Positions 8,700 through 17,186 of a DNA stretch of 64,000 nucleotides are shown piece by piece. The stretch lies in the NCBI GenBank assembly GCA_037481695.1, contig JBBFLE010000002.1:80661-144660 (forward strand), in the 5' to 3' direction. The DNA comes from a bacterium (GTDB taxonomy: Bacteria > Desulfobacterota > Desulfocorpusculales > Desulfocorpusculum). The notes below the pieces were generated by a model, which worked only from the letters and a program-made list of their open reading frames with translations, did no database searches and was not told the DNA's origin. Both the position numbers and the translations under genes were made by a program. Position 1 is the first letter of the stretch, and the number at the start of each line of letters is the position of its first letter.

Positions 8700-9400
8700 A
8701 GGTCTCAAGCAGAGAGAAGATCCTCTCGGCTGTGGAGCTGGCCTTGGGATTCCCTGTCAGGCAAGGATCTCTGTTTGAGACAGGCACGGCCGAGCATGAA
8801 GTTGCCTGGCTTGCTGCCAATGAGTCCTGGGAGCCTCTGCAAAAAGAACTGGAGGCACTGGCCGCCCACTTCCACAGGCTGGCGAAATCGGAGGAGTTCC
8901 AAGGTGTGCTCCAAAACATTGTCCGAGAAAATAAGGTCAGAAGAGCTCTTTGCTGGGAACATCCCCTGTTGGATAAACTGGATGTTAAGAGATTGCTCCA
9001 AGAAGCCGGGGTGGATTTGGTGGATACCGGTGAATCCTCGGGATTTGTTGAAAAAGCCGCGCAAGCTGATCTGGGCATCACTGCGGCGGAGTGTGCCATA
9101 GTAGAGTCTGGAGCCTTGATGGTCAGGGCATCCAAAGGCTGGCCCAGGGCAGCATCCTTGCTTCCGACTGTTCATTTGGCAATAGTCACGGCCCGCCAAA
9201 GGCTCGGCACTGTGAAAGACTTGGTTCCCCTCTGGAGGAATTGGCTTGGGGCCCAAGGCGCTCTTCCCAGCGCCATTCACCTCATAACCGGCCCGAGCAG
9301 AACGGCCGACATTGAACTCACCCTGGTCCTGGGGGCCCACGGTCCCAAAGTTCTCCATGTGGTGGCCCTGGACCAAGAAGCCATCCCCGAAGACACCTGA
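8696..9400 (+). CDS. lutC: LutC-type LUD-domain protein, lactate utilisation
   Basis: This 234-residue LUD-domain protein includes the family segments DLGITAAECAIVESGALMV and HLAIVTARQRLGTV, ending with the ITGPSRTADIELTLVLGAHGP stretch typical of LutC/YkgG. It completes the LutABC set, probably oxidising lactate in the cytoplasm and passing electrons to quinone or ferredoxin partners. The ATG at 8696 overlaps the lutB stop and is preceded by AAGGAGGTGAAGGAG. About 260 bases without a gene separate it from the phosphate transporter. Confidence 0.92.
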   Translation: MKVSSREKILSAVELALGFPVRQGSLFETGTAEHEVAWLAANESWEPLQKELEALAAHFHRLAKSEEFQGVLQNIVRENKVRRALCWEHPLLDKLDVKRLLQEAGVDLVDTGESSGFVEKAAQADLGITAAECAIVESGALMVRASKGWPRAASLLPTVHLAIVTARQRLGTVKDLVPLWRNWLGAQGALPSAIHLITGPSRTADIELTLVLGAHGPKVLHVVALDQEAIPEDT

Positions 9401-9660
9401 GACAGGCGGCAAATCCTTTAGTGACCAAAACCTTTCACTGGGAGTGGATGATCTGGTTCTAAAGATGATCTGCCTTTGCAGGAAGCATCATGCAGAGTAA
9501 TGAAGTTGGTTTTCCAGATGGTTTGCTGATGAGCCATAGAGAAATCTCCAGCCCCCATCAAGTGCCCAGGCAGGCACCTCGAGGCCCCAGGTCTGCCAGG
9601 TGATCTGCCAGGAGGGATGACCCGCAGGAACCGTTGGGAGGGGCGGAAGGTGAATAGAAT

Positions 9661-10884
9661 TTGGAACTAGTGATTCTCATTCTGGGATTGGCAGTCGGGG
9701 CTTATATGGCCTGGAACATAGGGGCCAATGACGTGGCCAACGGGATGGCATCCCCCGTGGGGGCCAAGGCCATCACGCTTCGCCAGGCGGTTTTGATAGG
9801 AGGTCTTCTGGACTTCATCGGGGCCACGTTTATAGGCTCCCACGTGGTAGATACTATTCGAAAAGGGATAGTGGATCCCTCGGCAGTTCAGGATCCCCTC
9901 ACCATGTCTTTGGGACTCCTGGCAGCCATCATGGCAGCCAGCCTGTGGGTTTTCCTTTCCTCTTGGAAACAGATCCCCGTTTCCACGACTCACAGCATTG
10001 TGGGTGCCATGGTGGGATTCGGATTGTTGGCAGGAGGATTCTCGGCAATAAGATGGTGGACATTGGTGGGGATAGCCCTCTCCTGGATAGTATCGCCACT
10101 GTTCGCCTGCGGGCTGGGCTATGTCATATTCGAGGTCATAAGAAGAAACTTACTGGGCGGAGCTCATGTGCTTCGTAAGGCCCTCAGGCTCGGGCCGGTT
10201 TTTGTGGGGCTGACCTTCTTCATAGTCCTTGCATCCCTTTTCCTGGACACCCCTTTGGGAAAACGCATGGGCTTGGGTACGGCTCAGTGCCTGCTTTTGA
10301 CCTTGTGCATATCAGTAATCCTGGGACTTGTGTCCAGGATCTGGCTTAGGCGCACCATTGGTCGCAAGCAGGGAGACTCCGTTGAGGAAATCTTCAAGAA
10401 GCTTCAGCTGTTCACTGCCTGCTATGTTTCCATGGCTCACGGTGCCAATGACGTGGCCAATGCCATAGGACCGGTGGCGGGCATCTACATAATCTTCGCC
10501 ACCGGCGCCATAAGCCCCCAAGCCCCAGTGCCTACTTTCTTGCTGGCCTTCGGAGGCCTGTTCATAGCCCTGGGATGTTTCATCTGGGGGTACAGGGTCA
10601 TAGAGACATTGGGCCATCAGATAACCGAACTGACCAACACCAGGGGATTCTCCGTGGACTTCGGAGTGGCCACCTCGGTCTTGTTGGCCTCAAAGCTGGG
10701 TTTGCCTGTGTCCACGACACATGCTGCTGTGGGAGCGGTAGTGGGAGTGGGGCTGGCGCGGGGCATGGCTGCGGTGGACTTCACTTTGGTTGGGAAGATC
10801 TGCCTTTACTGGCTGGTCACATTGCCACTTTCGGCTCTTTCCTGTATGATTTTTTTCGCAGGATTGCGTGCCATCTTCCTGTGA
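9661..10884 (+). CDS. pit: Low-affinity inorganic phosphate transporter, PiT family
   Basis: This 407-residue polytopic membrane protein has the duplicated PiT signature: GANDVANGMASPVGAKA at residues 21-37 and GANDVANAIGPVAG at about 261-274. VSTTHSIVGAMVG and VSTTHAAVGAVVG are matching repeats in the two halves. PiT carriers import metal-phosphate by proton or sodium symport. Start is a TTG at 9661 behind GGAAGGTG, with GTG at 9670 as alternative; an in-frame stop just upstream rules out a longer protein. It pairs with the DUF47 gene 23 bases downstream. Confidence 0.95.
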   Translation: MELVILILGLAVGAYMAWNIGANDVANGMASPVGAKAITLRQAVLIGGLLDFIGATFIGSHVVDTIRKGIVDPSAVQDPLTMSLGLLAAIMAASLWVFLSSWKQIPVSTTHSIVGAMVGFGLLAGGFSAIRWWTLVGIALSWIVSPLFACGLGYVIFEVIRRNLLGGAHVLRKALRLGPVFVGLTFFIVLASLFLDTPLGKRMGLGTAQCLLLTLCISVILGLVSRIWLRRTIGRKQGDSVEEIFKKLQLFTACYVSMAHGANDVANAIGPVAGIYIIFATGAISPQAPVPTFLLAFGGLFIALGCFIWGYRVIETLGHQITELTNTRGFSVDFGVATSVLLASKLGLPVSTTHAAVGAVVGVGLARGMAAVDFTLVGKICLYWLVTLPLSALSCMIFFAGLRAIFL

Positions 10885-10907
10885 CATGAAATGATAGGAG
10901 AGGAGCA

Positions 10908-11576
10908 ATGCGCTCGCCTTTCGTGCATCTGTTTCGGGAGTCTCCATTTGTGAAGCTCCTCAAGCACGCGGAGATAGTCCAGGAAGGAGGAGGGCTCTTC
11001 CGCAAGGCCATGATTTGTTACCTGGATGGCTCATGCACTGAGTTCGATGCCTTTCACATGAACGTGACCCGAATGGAGCACGAGGCGGACAGGTTGAAAC
11101 GCAACATAAGGGGCCACTTACCCCGAGGGCTCATGATGCCAGTGGACAAGTTCCAGTTCCTCTTATATCTGAGGGAGCAGGACAAGGCCTTGGATTCGGT
11201 ACAGGATTCTCTTCACTGGCTTTCATACCGAAACACCGAAGTTCCTGATGTGCTGGTGGACGACCTGCTGCTGCTTGTGGACAAAGCAGTGGACTCCATC
11301 AAGCAGCTTCCGTTGATGGTGGGAAGAGCCATGGTTTATCTTCGCTCTTACTCGGACAAAGACCGCAAGCAGGTCAAGGAAGTCATAAAGGCTTTGAGGC
11401 TCAAGGAATCAGAGAGTGACACCATAGAACGAAAGCTGAAAAGCGACATCTTTTCCCTTCCTTCCGTGGATGCCATCACGGTTTTTCACCTGATCCGTCT
11501 GGTGGAGTACATGGGCGACATAAGCAACCATGCAGAAAATGCTGGTGATGTGATGCGGGCCATGATAGCCCGCTGA
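10908..11576 (+). CDS. DUF47/PhoU-like protein, partner of the phosphate transporter
   Basis: This 222-residue all-helical protein belongs to the DUF47 (PhoU-like, TIGR00153) family. Visible features are an N-terminal FRESPFVKLLKHAEIV helix, ...NVTRMEHEADRLKRNIRGHL with conserved acidic metal-binding positions, and a C-terminal second three-helix unit ending in DISNHAENAGDVMRAM. Members usually sit beside pit genes, as here, and are thought to tune phosphate uptake. It ends 14 bases from the convergent hflX stop. Confidence 0.92.
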   Translation: MRSPFVHLFRESPFVKLLKHAEIVQEGGGLFRKAMICYLDGSCTEFDAFHMNVTRMEHEADRLKRNIRGHLPRGLMMPVDKFQFLLYLREQDKALDSVQDSLHWLSYRNTEVPDVLVDDLLLLVDKAVDSIKQLPLMVGRAMVYLRSYSDKDRKQVKEVIKALRLKESESDTIERKLKSDIFSLPSVDAITVFHLIRLVEYMGDISNHAENAGDVMRAMIAR

Positions 11577-11590
11577 AAACCAGCTTCGGG

Positions 11591-13324
11591 TCATATCCCA
11601 GGGGATCCTGATCCAGCTTGGTTCTGCTTTCCGGACAAAGGTACGTTTACAAAGCTGACCGCCGTAGCTTCTCTGAACAATAAACAGGCCATCTGTCTTG
11701 ACAGTTCTTCCAGCCCTTCCCCTTTCAATGCCGAGATGGCCACCCCTTTGTGCCTGGAGAGAATCTCCCGGACACGCCAGGGTTCCACAAGGTCTGTCTT
11801 GTTGAATACCAGAAGCTCCCTCTTTTTCTCCAGGCCCATCTCCCCGAGGATCTTCCTCACAGATCTGAGCTGCTCCTCCATGTAGGGGCTGGAAATATCA
11901 GCCACGTGGAGCAAAAGCTCGGCGTCTTCCAGCTCCTCCAGGGTGGCCCGAAAAGCATTGACCAAATCAGGCGGAAGGTCCTGAATGAAGCCCACTGTGT
12001 CCGTAATTATCACGTCCCGCTCCCTGGGGAAACGAAGTCTTCGGCTGGCTGGATCCAGTGTGGCAAAAAGCTTGTCCTCGGCTGTGACTCGACTATGAGT
12101 AAGGGCATTCAAGAGGGTGGATTTCCCAGCATTGGTATAGCCCACTATGCTCACTATGGGCAGGCCCATGCGGCTTCTGCGGGCCCTTCTTTGAATTCTG
12201 GCCTTTCTGACCTCCTCCAGATCCCTTTCCAACCTGGCAATGCGATCCCTTACTCGCCTTCGGTCCACCTCCAACTTGGTCTCCCCAGGCCCCCTCAGCC
12301 CAATGCCGCCTCTTAACCTTGACATGGCCGTGCCCTTTCCCACCAGCCTGGGAAGCAGGTAACGAAGCTGTGCCAGCTCCACCTGGATCTTGCCGTCCCT
12401 GCTGTGGGCGTGCTGAGCAAATATGTCCAGGATCAGCTGTGTGCGGTCTATGATTTTCTGGTCTGTGAGCTCCGAGAGATTCCTCAGTTGTCCTGGGTTT
12501 AGATTTCTGTCAAAGAGGATTACTTCGGCACCCAGCTGCTTGCTCCGGATTATCAAGTCCTCCAGCTTGCCCTTGCCGATGACAAAGCGGGGATCTGGCT
12601 GCTGCCGCACCTGGACCACCTCGTCCAGTACAAGAAGGCCGCTGGATCTGGCCAGCTCCTTAAGTTCGGCCATGGAGGCCCACGCCTTTTTCCCACCCGT
12701 GGGATATACCCCTACCAGGATCACCCTTTCCCCCTTCTGGTCAACTTTCCTGGCCTTGAAGATCCTGGCAAACTCGTCTTCTAGCCCCTCCACCAGAGCT
12801 TGAGCATCCAGATCCAGGCGCCAGGGGTTTTCGGCTTCCATCAGCACCCACTGCTCGTTGCGGGGATTGGGTGGCAAAAGATGGGCCAGTTGAACCCTGC
12901 CGGGCTGGCCTTCCGGCCCCACCTGCACCTGGCAGATCAAATCCAGCCTCAGATGGGCCAAATCCGTCAGATCATCGTGGGTGAGGGGTTCACCCTTGAG
13001 ATGGGTGTGAACCAGCCTCAGCCCCAAAAGCCTCGTGGGAGCTTGCCGGAAACCCTGCAGCCATGGGATCTCCAGTTTATGGTCATCTCCCACAATGACC
13101 ATGAAAACCAGGCCTTTTCTATCCAGCAAGAGCCCTACCTGGCGGCCCGTGTCCAGGGAGATCTCGGCCATCTGGCGCGCCAGCTCAGGGCTGAGAACCT
13201 GCCTGGGGGAGACCCTCCTGTGATAGAGCCTCTGAAGCCTCCTGTGATCCGAAGGTCTTAAGCCTTGAAGATTACCTTGAACTTTAGGAATCTTGGCCTC
13301 CCGGAAGGGATCTTCCCTTCCCAT
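11591..13324 (-). CDS. hflX: GTPase HflX with extended N-terminal region
   Basis: This 577-residue ribosome-associated GTPase of the OBG-HflX class has a G1 loop GYTNAGKSTL near residue 393, G3 DTVGFIQDLP near 441 and G4 NKTD near 507. The glycine-rich linker RLRGGIGLRGPGETKLE lies just before the G domain. HflX splits stalled ribosomes during stress. It is longer than the E. coli protein: an extra 180-residue N-terminal part contains LRLVHTHLKGEPLTHDDLTD, which resembles a His-x-His hydrolase motif. The ATG at 13324 lies inside the HAD gene (41-base overlap), so the exact start is uncertain. Confidence 0.93.
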   Translation of the reverse strand: MGREDPFREAKIPKVQGNLQGLRPSDHRRLQRLYHRRVSPRQVLSPELARQMAEISLDTGRQVGLLLDRKGLVFMVIVGDDHKLEIPWLQGFRQAPTRLLGLRLVHTHLKGEPLTHDDLTDLAHLRLDLICQVQVGPEGQPGRVQLAHLLPPNPRNEQWVLMEAENPWRLDLDAQALVEGLEDEFARIFKARKVDQKGERVILVGVYPTGGKKAWASMAELKELARSSGLLVLDEVVQVRQQPDPRFVIGKGKLEDLIIRSKQLGAEVILFDRNLNPGQLRNLSELTDQKIIDRTQLILDIFAQHAHSRDGKIQVELAQLRYLLPRLVGKGTAMSRLRGGIGLRGPGETKLEVDRRRVRDRIARLERDLEEVRKARIQRRARRSRMGLPIVSIVGYTNAGKSTLLNALTHSRVTAEDKLFATLDPASRRLRFPRERDVIITDTVGFIQDLPPDLVNAFRATLEELEDAELLLHVADISSPYMEEQLRSVRKILGEMGLEKKRELLVFNKTDLVEPWRVREILSRHKGVAISALKGEGLEELSRQMACLLFREATAVSFVNVPLSGKQNQAGSGSPGI

Positions 13325-13949
13325 CCAGTATCTCTAGGATTTCCCTGTGATCCTTGATGTGATAAGAAGCTTCCAGGCCTGGGTTTTTGTATGCCACGAA
13401 GCACACCCCGGCCCTCTTAGCCACAAGCCTGTCCACCTCTGAATCCCCCACATAGAGGGCCTCCCCAGGTGGCACACGGAAGTGATCCAGGATCTTGAGA
13501 AGACACTCCGGGTGGGGCTTGGGCTCCTTCACATCCAGGCTGGTTACGGTTAGATCGAAGAGCCCTTCCAGGCCGTGCTCCTTCATCACCAGAGGCATGG
13601 TCAGCCCTCTATTGGTGGCAATGGCTGTTGCACAACACAGGCGCAGCCTTTGCATCACCTCTTTCACGTGGGGCTCCAACCTCATCAGAGGCACAAAGGG
13701 AGAGTAGTCCATGGTGAGGCGGTACTTCTGAGCCTCTTCTCTTCTGGGATCTCCCTTGAAAAGGAAGTCTACGGCCTCCTCTGCAGTGCTTGCGTGCACA
13801 AAAGAAAGCTCCTGGGGCTTCATGGGGGGAAGCCCGAAGTGGGCCAGGATGTGGTTGTAGAAGGCCTCGTTGGATTGCCTGGAGTCGAATAGAACTCCAT
13901 CGCAATCATAAATCACAACTCTTATCTGTGACAAATTTGTCCTCCCCAA
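13284..13949 (-). CDS. HAD-superfamily phosphatase, phosphoglycolate phosphatase-like
   Basis: This 221-residue cytosolic HAD hydrolase carries all four motifs: DCDGVLFDS (nucleophile Asp, residues 15-22), ATNRG (motif II), Lys in LDVKEPKPHPE (motif III), and YVGDSEVD (motif IV). A helical cap follows motif I, as in Gph/PpaX-type enzymes. Substrate is probably a small phosphorylated metabolite such as 2-phosphoglycolate. It precedes and overlaps hflX, suggesting co-transcription. Confidence 0.9.
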   Translation of the reverse strand: MGRTNLSQIRVVIYDCDGVLFDSRQSNEAFYNHILAHFGLPPMKPQELSFVHASTAEEAVDFLFKGDPRREEAQKYRLTMDYSPFVPLMRLEPHVKEVMQRLRLCCATAIATNRGLTMPLVMKEHGLEGLFDLTVTSLDVKEPKPHPECLLKILDHFRVPPGEALYVGDSEVDRLVAKRAGVCFVAYKNPGLEASYHIKDHREILEILDGKGRSLPGGQDS

Positions 13950-14035
13950 AAGGATTTCTTGACCTTAGAATATCCCAAAATGGGCCTCTATCAAAAGCCC
14001 CAAACCGCGCAGAAGAAATCAAAGGATCATGCCCC

Positions 14036-15568
14036 ATGAGCAGACCCACTCACTGGAGAAAACCTATGGCAAGCTCAATTAGACCCTCCAAAAACGCTGC
14101 TGCTTCATCGGTGCCCCCTCAGAGAATAACCCCATGCAACAGGGCCCCCTTGAATGCAGATGGGGACTTCGTGCTCTACTGGATGATTGCATCGCGAAGG
14201 CTCTCTTGGAATTTCGCCCTTCAGAGGGCGGTACAGTGGTGCCAGGCCCTGGACAAGCCGCTTCTCATACTGGAGGCCCTAAGGGTTGGCTATGAGTGGG
14301 CCAGCGACAGGATACATGCTTTCATCATTCAGGGAATGGTAGAAAATGCACGTCGCCTGCAAGAAGTAGGGGTTTGCTATTACCCCTACCTGGAGCCTAG
14401 GCCCCATGCAGGCAAGGGGCTGCTGGCCTCTTTGTCCACCAAAGCCTGTGTGGTTGTCACAGATGAGTTCCCTGCTTTTTTCATACCCAAGATGGTCAAC
14501 TCAGCTGCCCAGAAGCTAAAAGTTCTCCTGGAAAAAGTGGACTCCAATGGAACCCTGCCCTTGCGCTGTGCCCCAAGGTGCTTTAGCACAGCACATTCTT
14601 TTAGGCGATTCCTGCAGAGCTGCCTGCAGACTCACCTACAGAACCAGCCCAGGAGTGAGCCCTTGGAAGAGCTGCCCCCAAGAAGGCCTCCTGAGATTCC
14701 CCGGGAGGTCATGGAGAAATGGCCACCTGCTTCAGATCTGGCCCTGGAGCAAGTACCCCGGATCCTGGGGGCCCTGCCACTGGATCATTCTGTGCCACCC
14801 TCGCCTTTGGTGGGCGGAAGCTCCAAGGCTAAGGAGGCCTTGAGAAGCTTCTTGCGAGATAAATTGCCTCACTATGCCTCAGCGCGGAATCACCCCGACA
14901 AAGAAGCTACAAGCGGTCTGTCCCCTTATTTGCACCTGGGACACATCTCAGTTCACCAGGTTGTTACAGAGGCCCTCCAGGAGGAAGGATGGTCCCCTTC
15001 CATGTCTGGAAGGATGGCCACCGGCTCGGCCAGGGGCTGGTGGGGTTTGAGCCCAGACTTGGAAGCTTTTCTGGATCAGGTCATAACCTGGAGGGAGCTG
15101 GGCTTCAACTTCTGTTTTTACAGAGAGGATTATTACAGATATGAATCGCTGCCTGATTGGGCTATAAACGTTTTGGAAAAACACTCCTCGGATCCAAGGC
15201 CCTATTTGTACAGCCTGCAGCAGCTGGAAAACGCCACCACCCATGACCTGCTGTGGAATGCTGCCCAGAGAGAACTCCTCAGACAAGGCAAGGTGCACAA
15301 CTATCTGAGAATGTTGTGGGGCAAGAAGATCTTGGAGTGGTCTAGGAGCCCCAGGGAGGCCCTGGAAGCCATGATCCATCTTAACAACAAGTGGGCCTTG
15401 GACGGCAGGGACCCCAATTCCTACAGCGGCATATTCTGGTGCTTGGGAAGATATGACAGGCCTTGGGGACCCAGACGGCCTGTTTTCGGCACCGTGCGAT
15501 ATATGAGCTCCTCCAGCGCACTGCAGAAGCTCAAAATGCATTCGTATCTGGAGCGCTACGGGAAGTAG
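14036..15568 (+). CDS. Class II-like deoxyribodipyrimidine photolyase
   Basis: This protein of about 510 residues uses FAD and light to split cyclobutane pyrimidine dimers. The N-terminal alpha/beta domain reads FVLYWMIASRRLSWNFAL and LRVGYEWASDRIHAFI. The helical FAD domain has SGLSPYLHLGHIS, VITWRELGFNFCFY and YDRPWGPRRPVFGTVRYMS, the pattern of class II enzymes rather than CPD class I. A photolyase in a fermentative or sulfate-reducing anaerobe suggests occasional exposure to light. Starts at ATG 14036 (AAAGGA upstream) or 14066 (GGAG upstream) are both plausible. It is divergent from the HAD gene. Confidence 0.9.
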   Translation: MSRPTHWRKPMASSIRPSKNAAASSVPPQRITPCNRAPLNADGDFVLYWMIASRRLSWNFALQRAVQWCQALDKPLLILEALRVGYEWASDRIHAFIIQGMVENARRLQEVGVCYYPYLEPRPHAGKGLLASLSTKACVVVTDEFPAFFIPKMVNSAAQKLKVLLEKVDSNGTLPLRCAPRCFSTAHSFRRFLQSCLQTHLQNQPRSEPLEELPPRRPPEIPREVMEKWPPASDLALEQVPRILGALPLDHSVPPSPLVGGSSKAKEALRSFLRDKLPHYASARNHPDKEATSGLSPYLHLGHISVHQVVTEALQEEGWSPSMSGRMATGSARGWWGLSPDLEAFLDQVITWRELGFNFCFYREDYYRYESLPDWAINVLEKHSSDPRPYLYSLQQLENATTHDLLWNAAQRELLRQGKVHNYLRMLWGKKILEWSRSPREALEAMIHLNNKWALDGRDPNSYSGIFWCLGRYDRPWGPRRPVFGTVRYMSSSSALQKLKMHSYLERYGK

Positions 15569-15597
15569 GCCAGATGTTCTTCCAGCGCGAAAAACCC

Positions 15598-15650
15598 TTG
15601 ACAAGCCTCTTTGTTGGGTATATCGTGCTGATATGTGAGACATTGTCACA
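15598..15650 (+). promoter_or_regulatory. Candidate promoter and palindromic operator upstream of the oxidoreductase operon
   Basis: TTGACA at 15598-15603 is followed after 17 bases by TATCGT, a moderate -10 element. At 15634-15650 lies TGTGAGACATTGTCACA, an inverted repeat with 5-bp arms (TGTGA/TCACA) around a 7-base centre, where the transcript would start. That position fits a repressor site. The spacing is one base longer than a classical CRP site. Confidence 0.4.
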
Positions 15651-15744
15651 AATAGTGGAAAAACAGGGGCGCGGTTCTGCTCAGTGACAACTAGGGTCCC
15701 AGAGGGTTTGAAGGGCTGCTGTTCTTTGTGGAGGAGTTGATGCC

Positions 15745-16287
15745 TTGCTGAAGCTGGATTCTCCTATAGCCTTGGGACAGGAACCGGACAGGGTGCAGGA
15801 GCTTGTCACTCAGGCCACCTCTGCTGTCTTGGAATGGCTTTCAGAGAACTGGATTCTGGCTCCCGGAGGCAGAAGCGCTTTGGAGCTGGCCCGAGTGGAG
15901 GTTTTCAAGGACTGGTATGGCTCTTGTTGGAACGTCAGATTTACCATGGAAGATGCTCCATGGTTTGGGGATTCGATTACCATTGATATGGAAGAAATCG
16001 CCCCCGGGGAGTTTCGTGCCCTCATCACAGAGCCCCAGTTCTTTCACCGCACCAACATACAGTGCGTTCATGGGGCACATGCGCCGCAGGGCCACTGGCG
16101 TGTGAATCCCGCTCCATCCCCGAGTATGCAGCCTGTCTCCACAGCTGGCCTGGATGCCTGCCGGCCAAGGCCAAGATGGCGGCTTGTCTCACGCAGATGG
16201 CCGCCCCGTGGAGAAAGTGTTTGCTTTGCCCAGAGGCCAAGGGATCTCGGTTGGGCGGATTCGCGACATTGGATGGAGGAGGACTGA
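15745..16287 (+). CDS. Hypothetical protein at head of the oxidoreductase operon, possible frameshift
   Basis: Unrecognised family. Residues 1-108 look genuine: a helical start, then RVEVFKDWYGSCWNVRFTMEDAPW and an acidic strand-rich segment. From about base 16080 this frame becomes Arg/Pro/Trp-rich and has non-native codons. The frame that opens at 16062 shows native codon use and a Cys-rich stretch (CLHSWPGCLPAKAK... and WRKCLLCPEA). Either the gene has a frameshift in this copy and continues in that frame, or the tail is real but unusual. TTG at 15745 follows GGAGGAG. The stop overlaps the next gene's ATG (TGATG), suggesting coupling. Confidence 0.55.
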   Translation: MLKLDSPIALGQEPDRVQELVTQATSAVLEWLSENWILAPGGRSALELARVEVFKDWYGSCWNVRFTMEDAPWFGDSITIDMEEIAPGEFRALITEPQFFHRTNIQCVHGAHAPQGHWRVNPAPSPSMQPVSTAGLDACRPRPRWRLVSRRWPPRGESVCFAQRPRDLGWADSRHWMEED

Positions 16288-16829
16288 TGAAGGAGTTTCG
16301 TATTCACGGTCGAGGTGGGCAGGGTGCTGTAACCACTGCCGAGCTCTTGGCTCTTGCGGCCATCGCCCAGGGAAAGTACGCCCAGGCATTCCCAAGCTTC
16401 GGCCCCGAGAGAAGGGGGGCTCCTGTCATGGCCTTTGCCAGGATATCAGATGAACCCATCAGGATCAGGTCCAGGGTGCAAGAGCCTGATGTGGTGGTTG
16501 TCCTGGACCAGTCTTTGCTGGAGCTTGTGCCTGTGGAAGAAGGCTTGAAGGAAAAAGGAGCGGTGGTGGCCAATGCATCTGGGGAGCCCAAGAGCTTCCT
16601 CGGAAGGCTCAAGCCCGGGCAGAGGTTCTACTTTGTGGATGCCAACTCCATAGCCGCCGAGGTCCTGGGTCGGCCCATAACCAATACCACCATGATCGGG
16701 GCTCTCTTGAAGGCCACTGGAGTGGTGGAGCTAAAAAGCCTTGAGGGGCCTGTGCGGGATCGTTTCGGGAGGCTGGCTGACAGAAATCTGGAAGCCATGA
16801 AAAGGGCTTATGATTCCTTGAAAGTCTGA
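16287..16829 (+). CDS. porG: 2-oxoacid:ferredoxin oxidoreductase, gamma subunit
   Basis: This 180-residue protein begins KEFRIHGRGGQGAVTTAELLA, the signature of the gamma domain of pyruvate/2-oxoisovalerate:ferredoxin oxidoreductases. FPSFGPERRGAPVMAFARI follows, with a later TNTTMIGALLK. The gamma subunit binds part of the CoA site. The complex reversibly decarboxylates a 2-oxoacid to acyl-CoA with reduced ferredoxin. ATG 16287 follows GGAGGAGG. It is the first of four consecutive subunit genes, gamma-delta-alpha-beta. Confidence 0.93.
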   Translation: MKEFRIHGRGGQGAVTTAELLALAAIAQGKYAQAFPSFGPERRGAPVMAFARISDEPIRIRSRVQEPDVVVVLDQSLLELVPVEEGLKEKGAVVANASGEPKSFLGRLKPGQRFYFVDANSIAAEVLGRPITNTTMIGALLKATGVVELKSLEGPVRDRFGRLADRNLEAMKRAYDSLKV

Positions 16830-16884
16830 AGCAGGCGGCAGGGGCTCCTTACCCTTGAGCCGTTTTGCATGGAGGTATGTTGCG

Positions 16885-17181
16885 ATGGCCAAACCCATAA
16901 CACAGATAACCTGGAAAGAGCTGGAACCCGGCTGCGTTATAGTGGAGCCCGGCAATGCCAGGGAATACAGGACCGGGGACTGGCGCACCGTGGGCCACCC
17001 CAAGGTGGACACCGAACGCTGCATAAAGTGCGCTCAGTGCTACATCTTCTGCCCGGATGCGGCCATAGAGAGGAATGAGCAGGGCTATTTCTTGCCCAAC
17101 CTTTATTATTGCAAGGGCTGTGGCATCTGTGCTCATGAATGTCCGGTCAAATGTATAGAAATGGTGCCTGAGGGGGAGTGA
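16885..17181 (+). CDS. porD: 2-oxoacid:ferredoxin oxidoreductase, delta (ferredoxin) subunit
   Basis: This 98-residue ferredoxin-like subunit has two 4Fe-4S motifs, CIKCAQCYIFCP and CKGCGICAHECP, which pass electrons from the thiamine site to external ferredoxin. ATG at 16885 has GGAGGT at 8-base spacing and gives the standard N-terminus with a short TWKELEPG segment. The stop overlaps the alternative GTG start of the alpha gene. Confidence 0.93.
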   Translation: MAKPITQITWKELEPGCVIVEPGNAREYRTGDWRTVGHPKVDTERCIKCAQCYIFCPDAAIERNEQGYFLPNLYYCKGCGICAHECPVKCIEMVPEGE

Positions 17182-17186
17182 GGGAA

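Noticed and set aside
15634..15650. Classical CRP binding site
   Set aside because: Spacer is 7 rather than 6 bases and no CRP dependence is known; kept only as a generic palindrome.
16080..16110. Second TGA-Sec candidate (frame 15803, GVTGA)
   Set aside because: No SECIS-like hairpin follows, no family supports Sec here, and codon use points to a frameshift instead.
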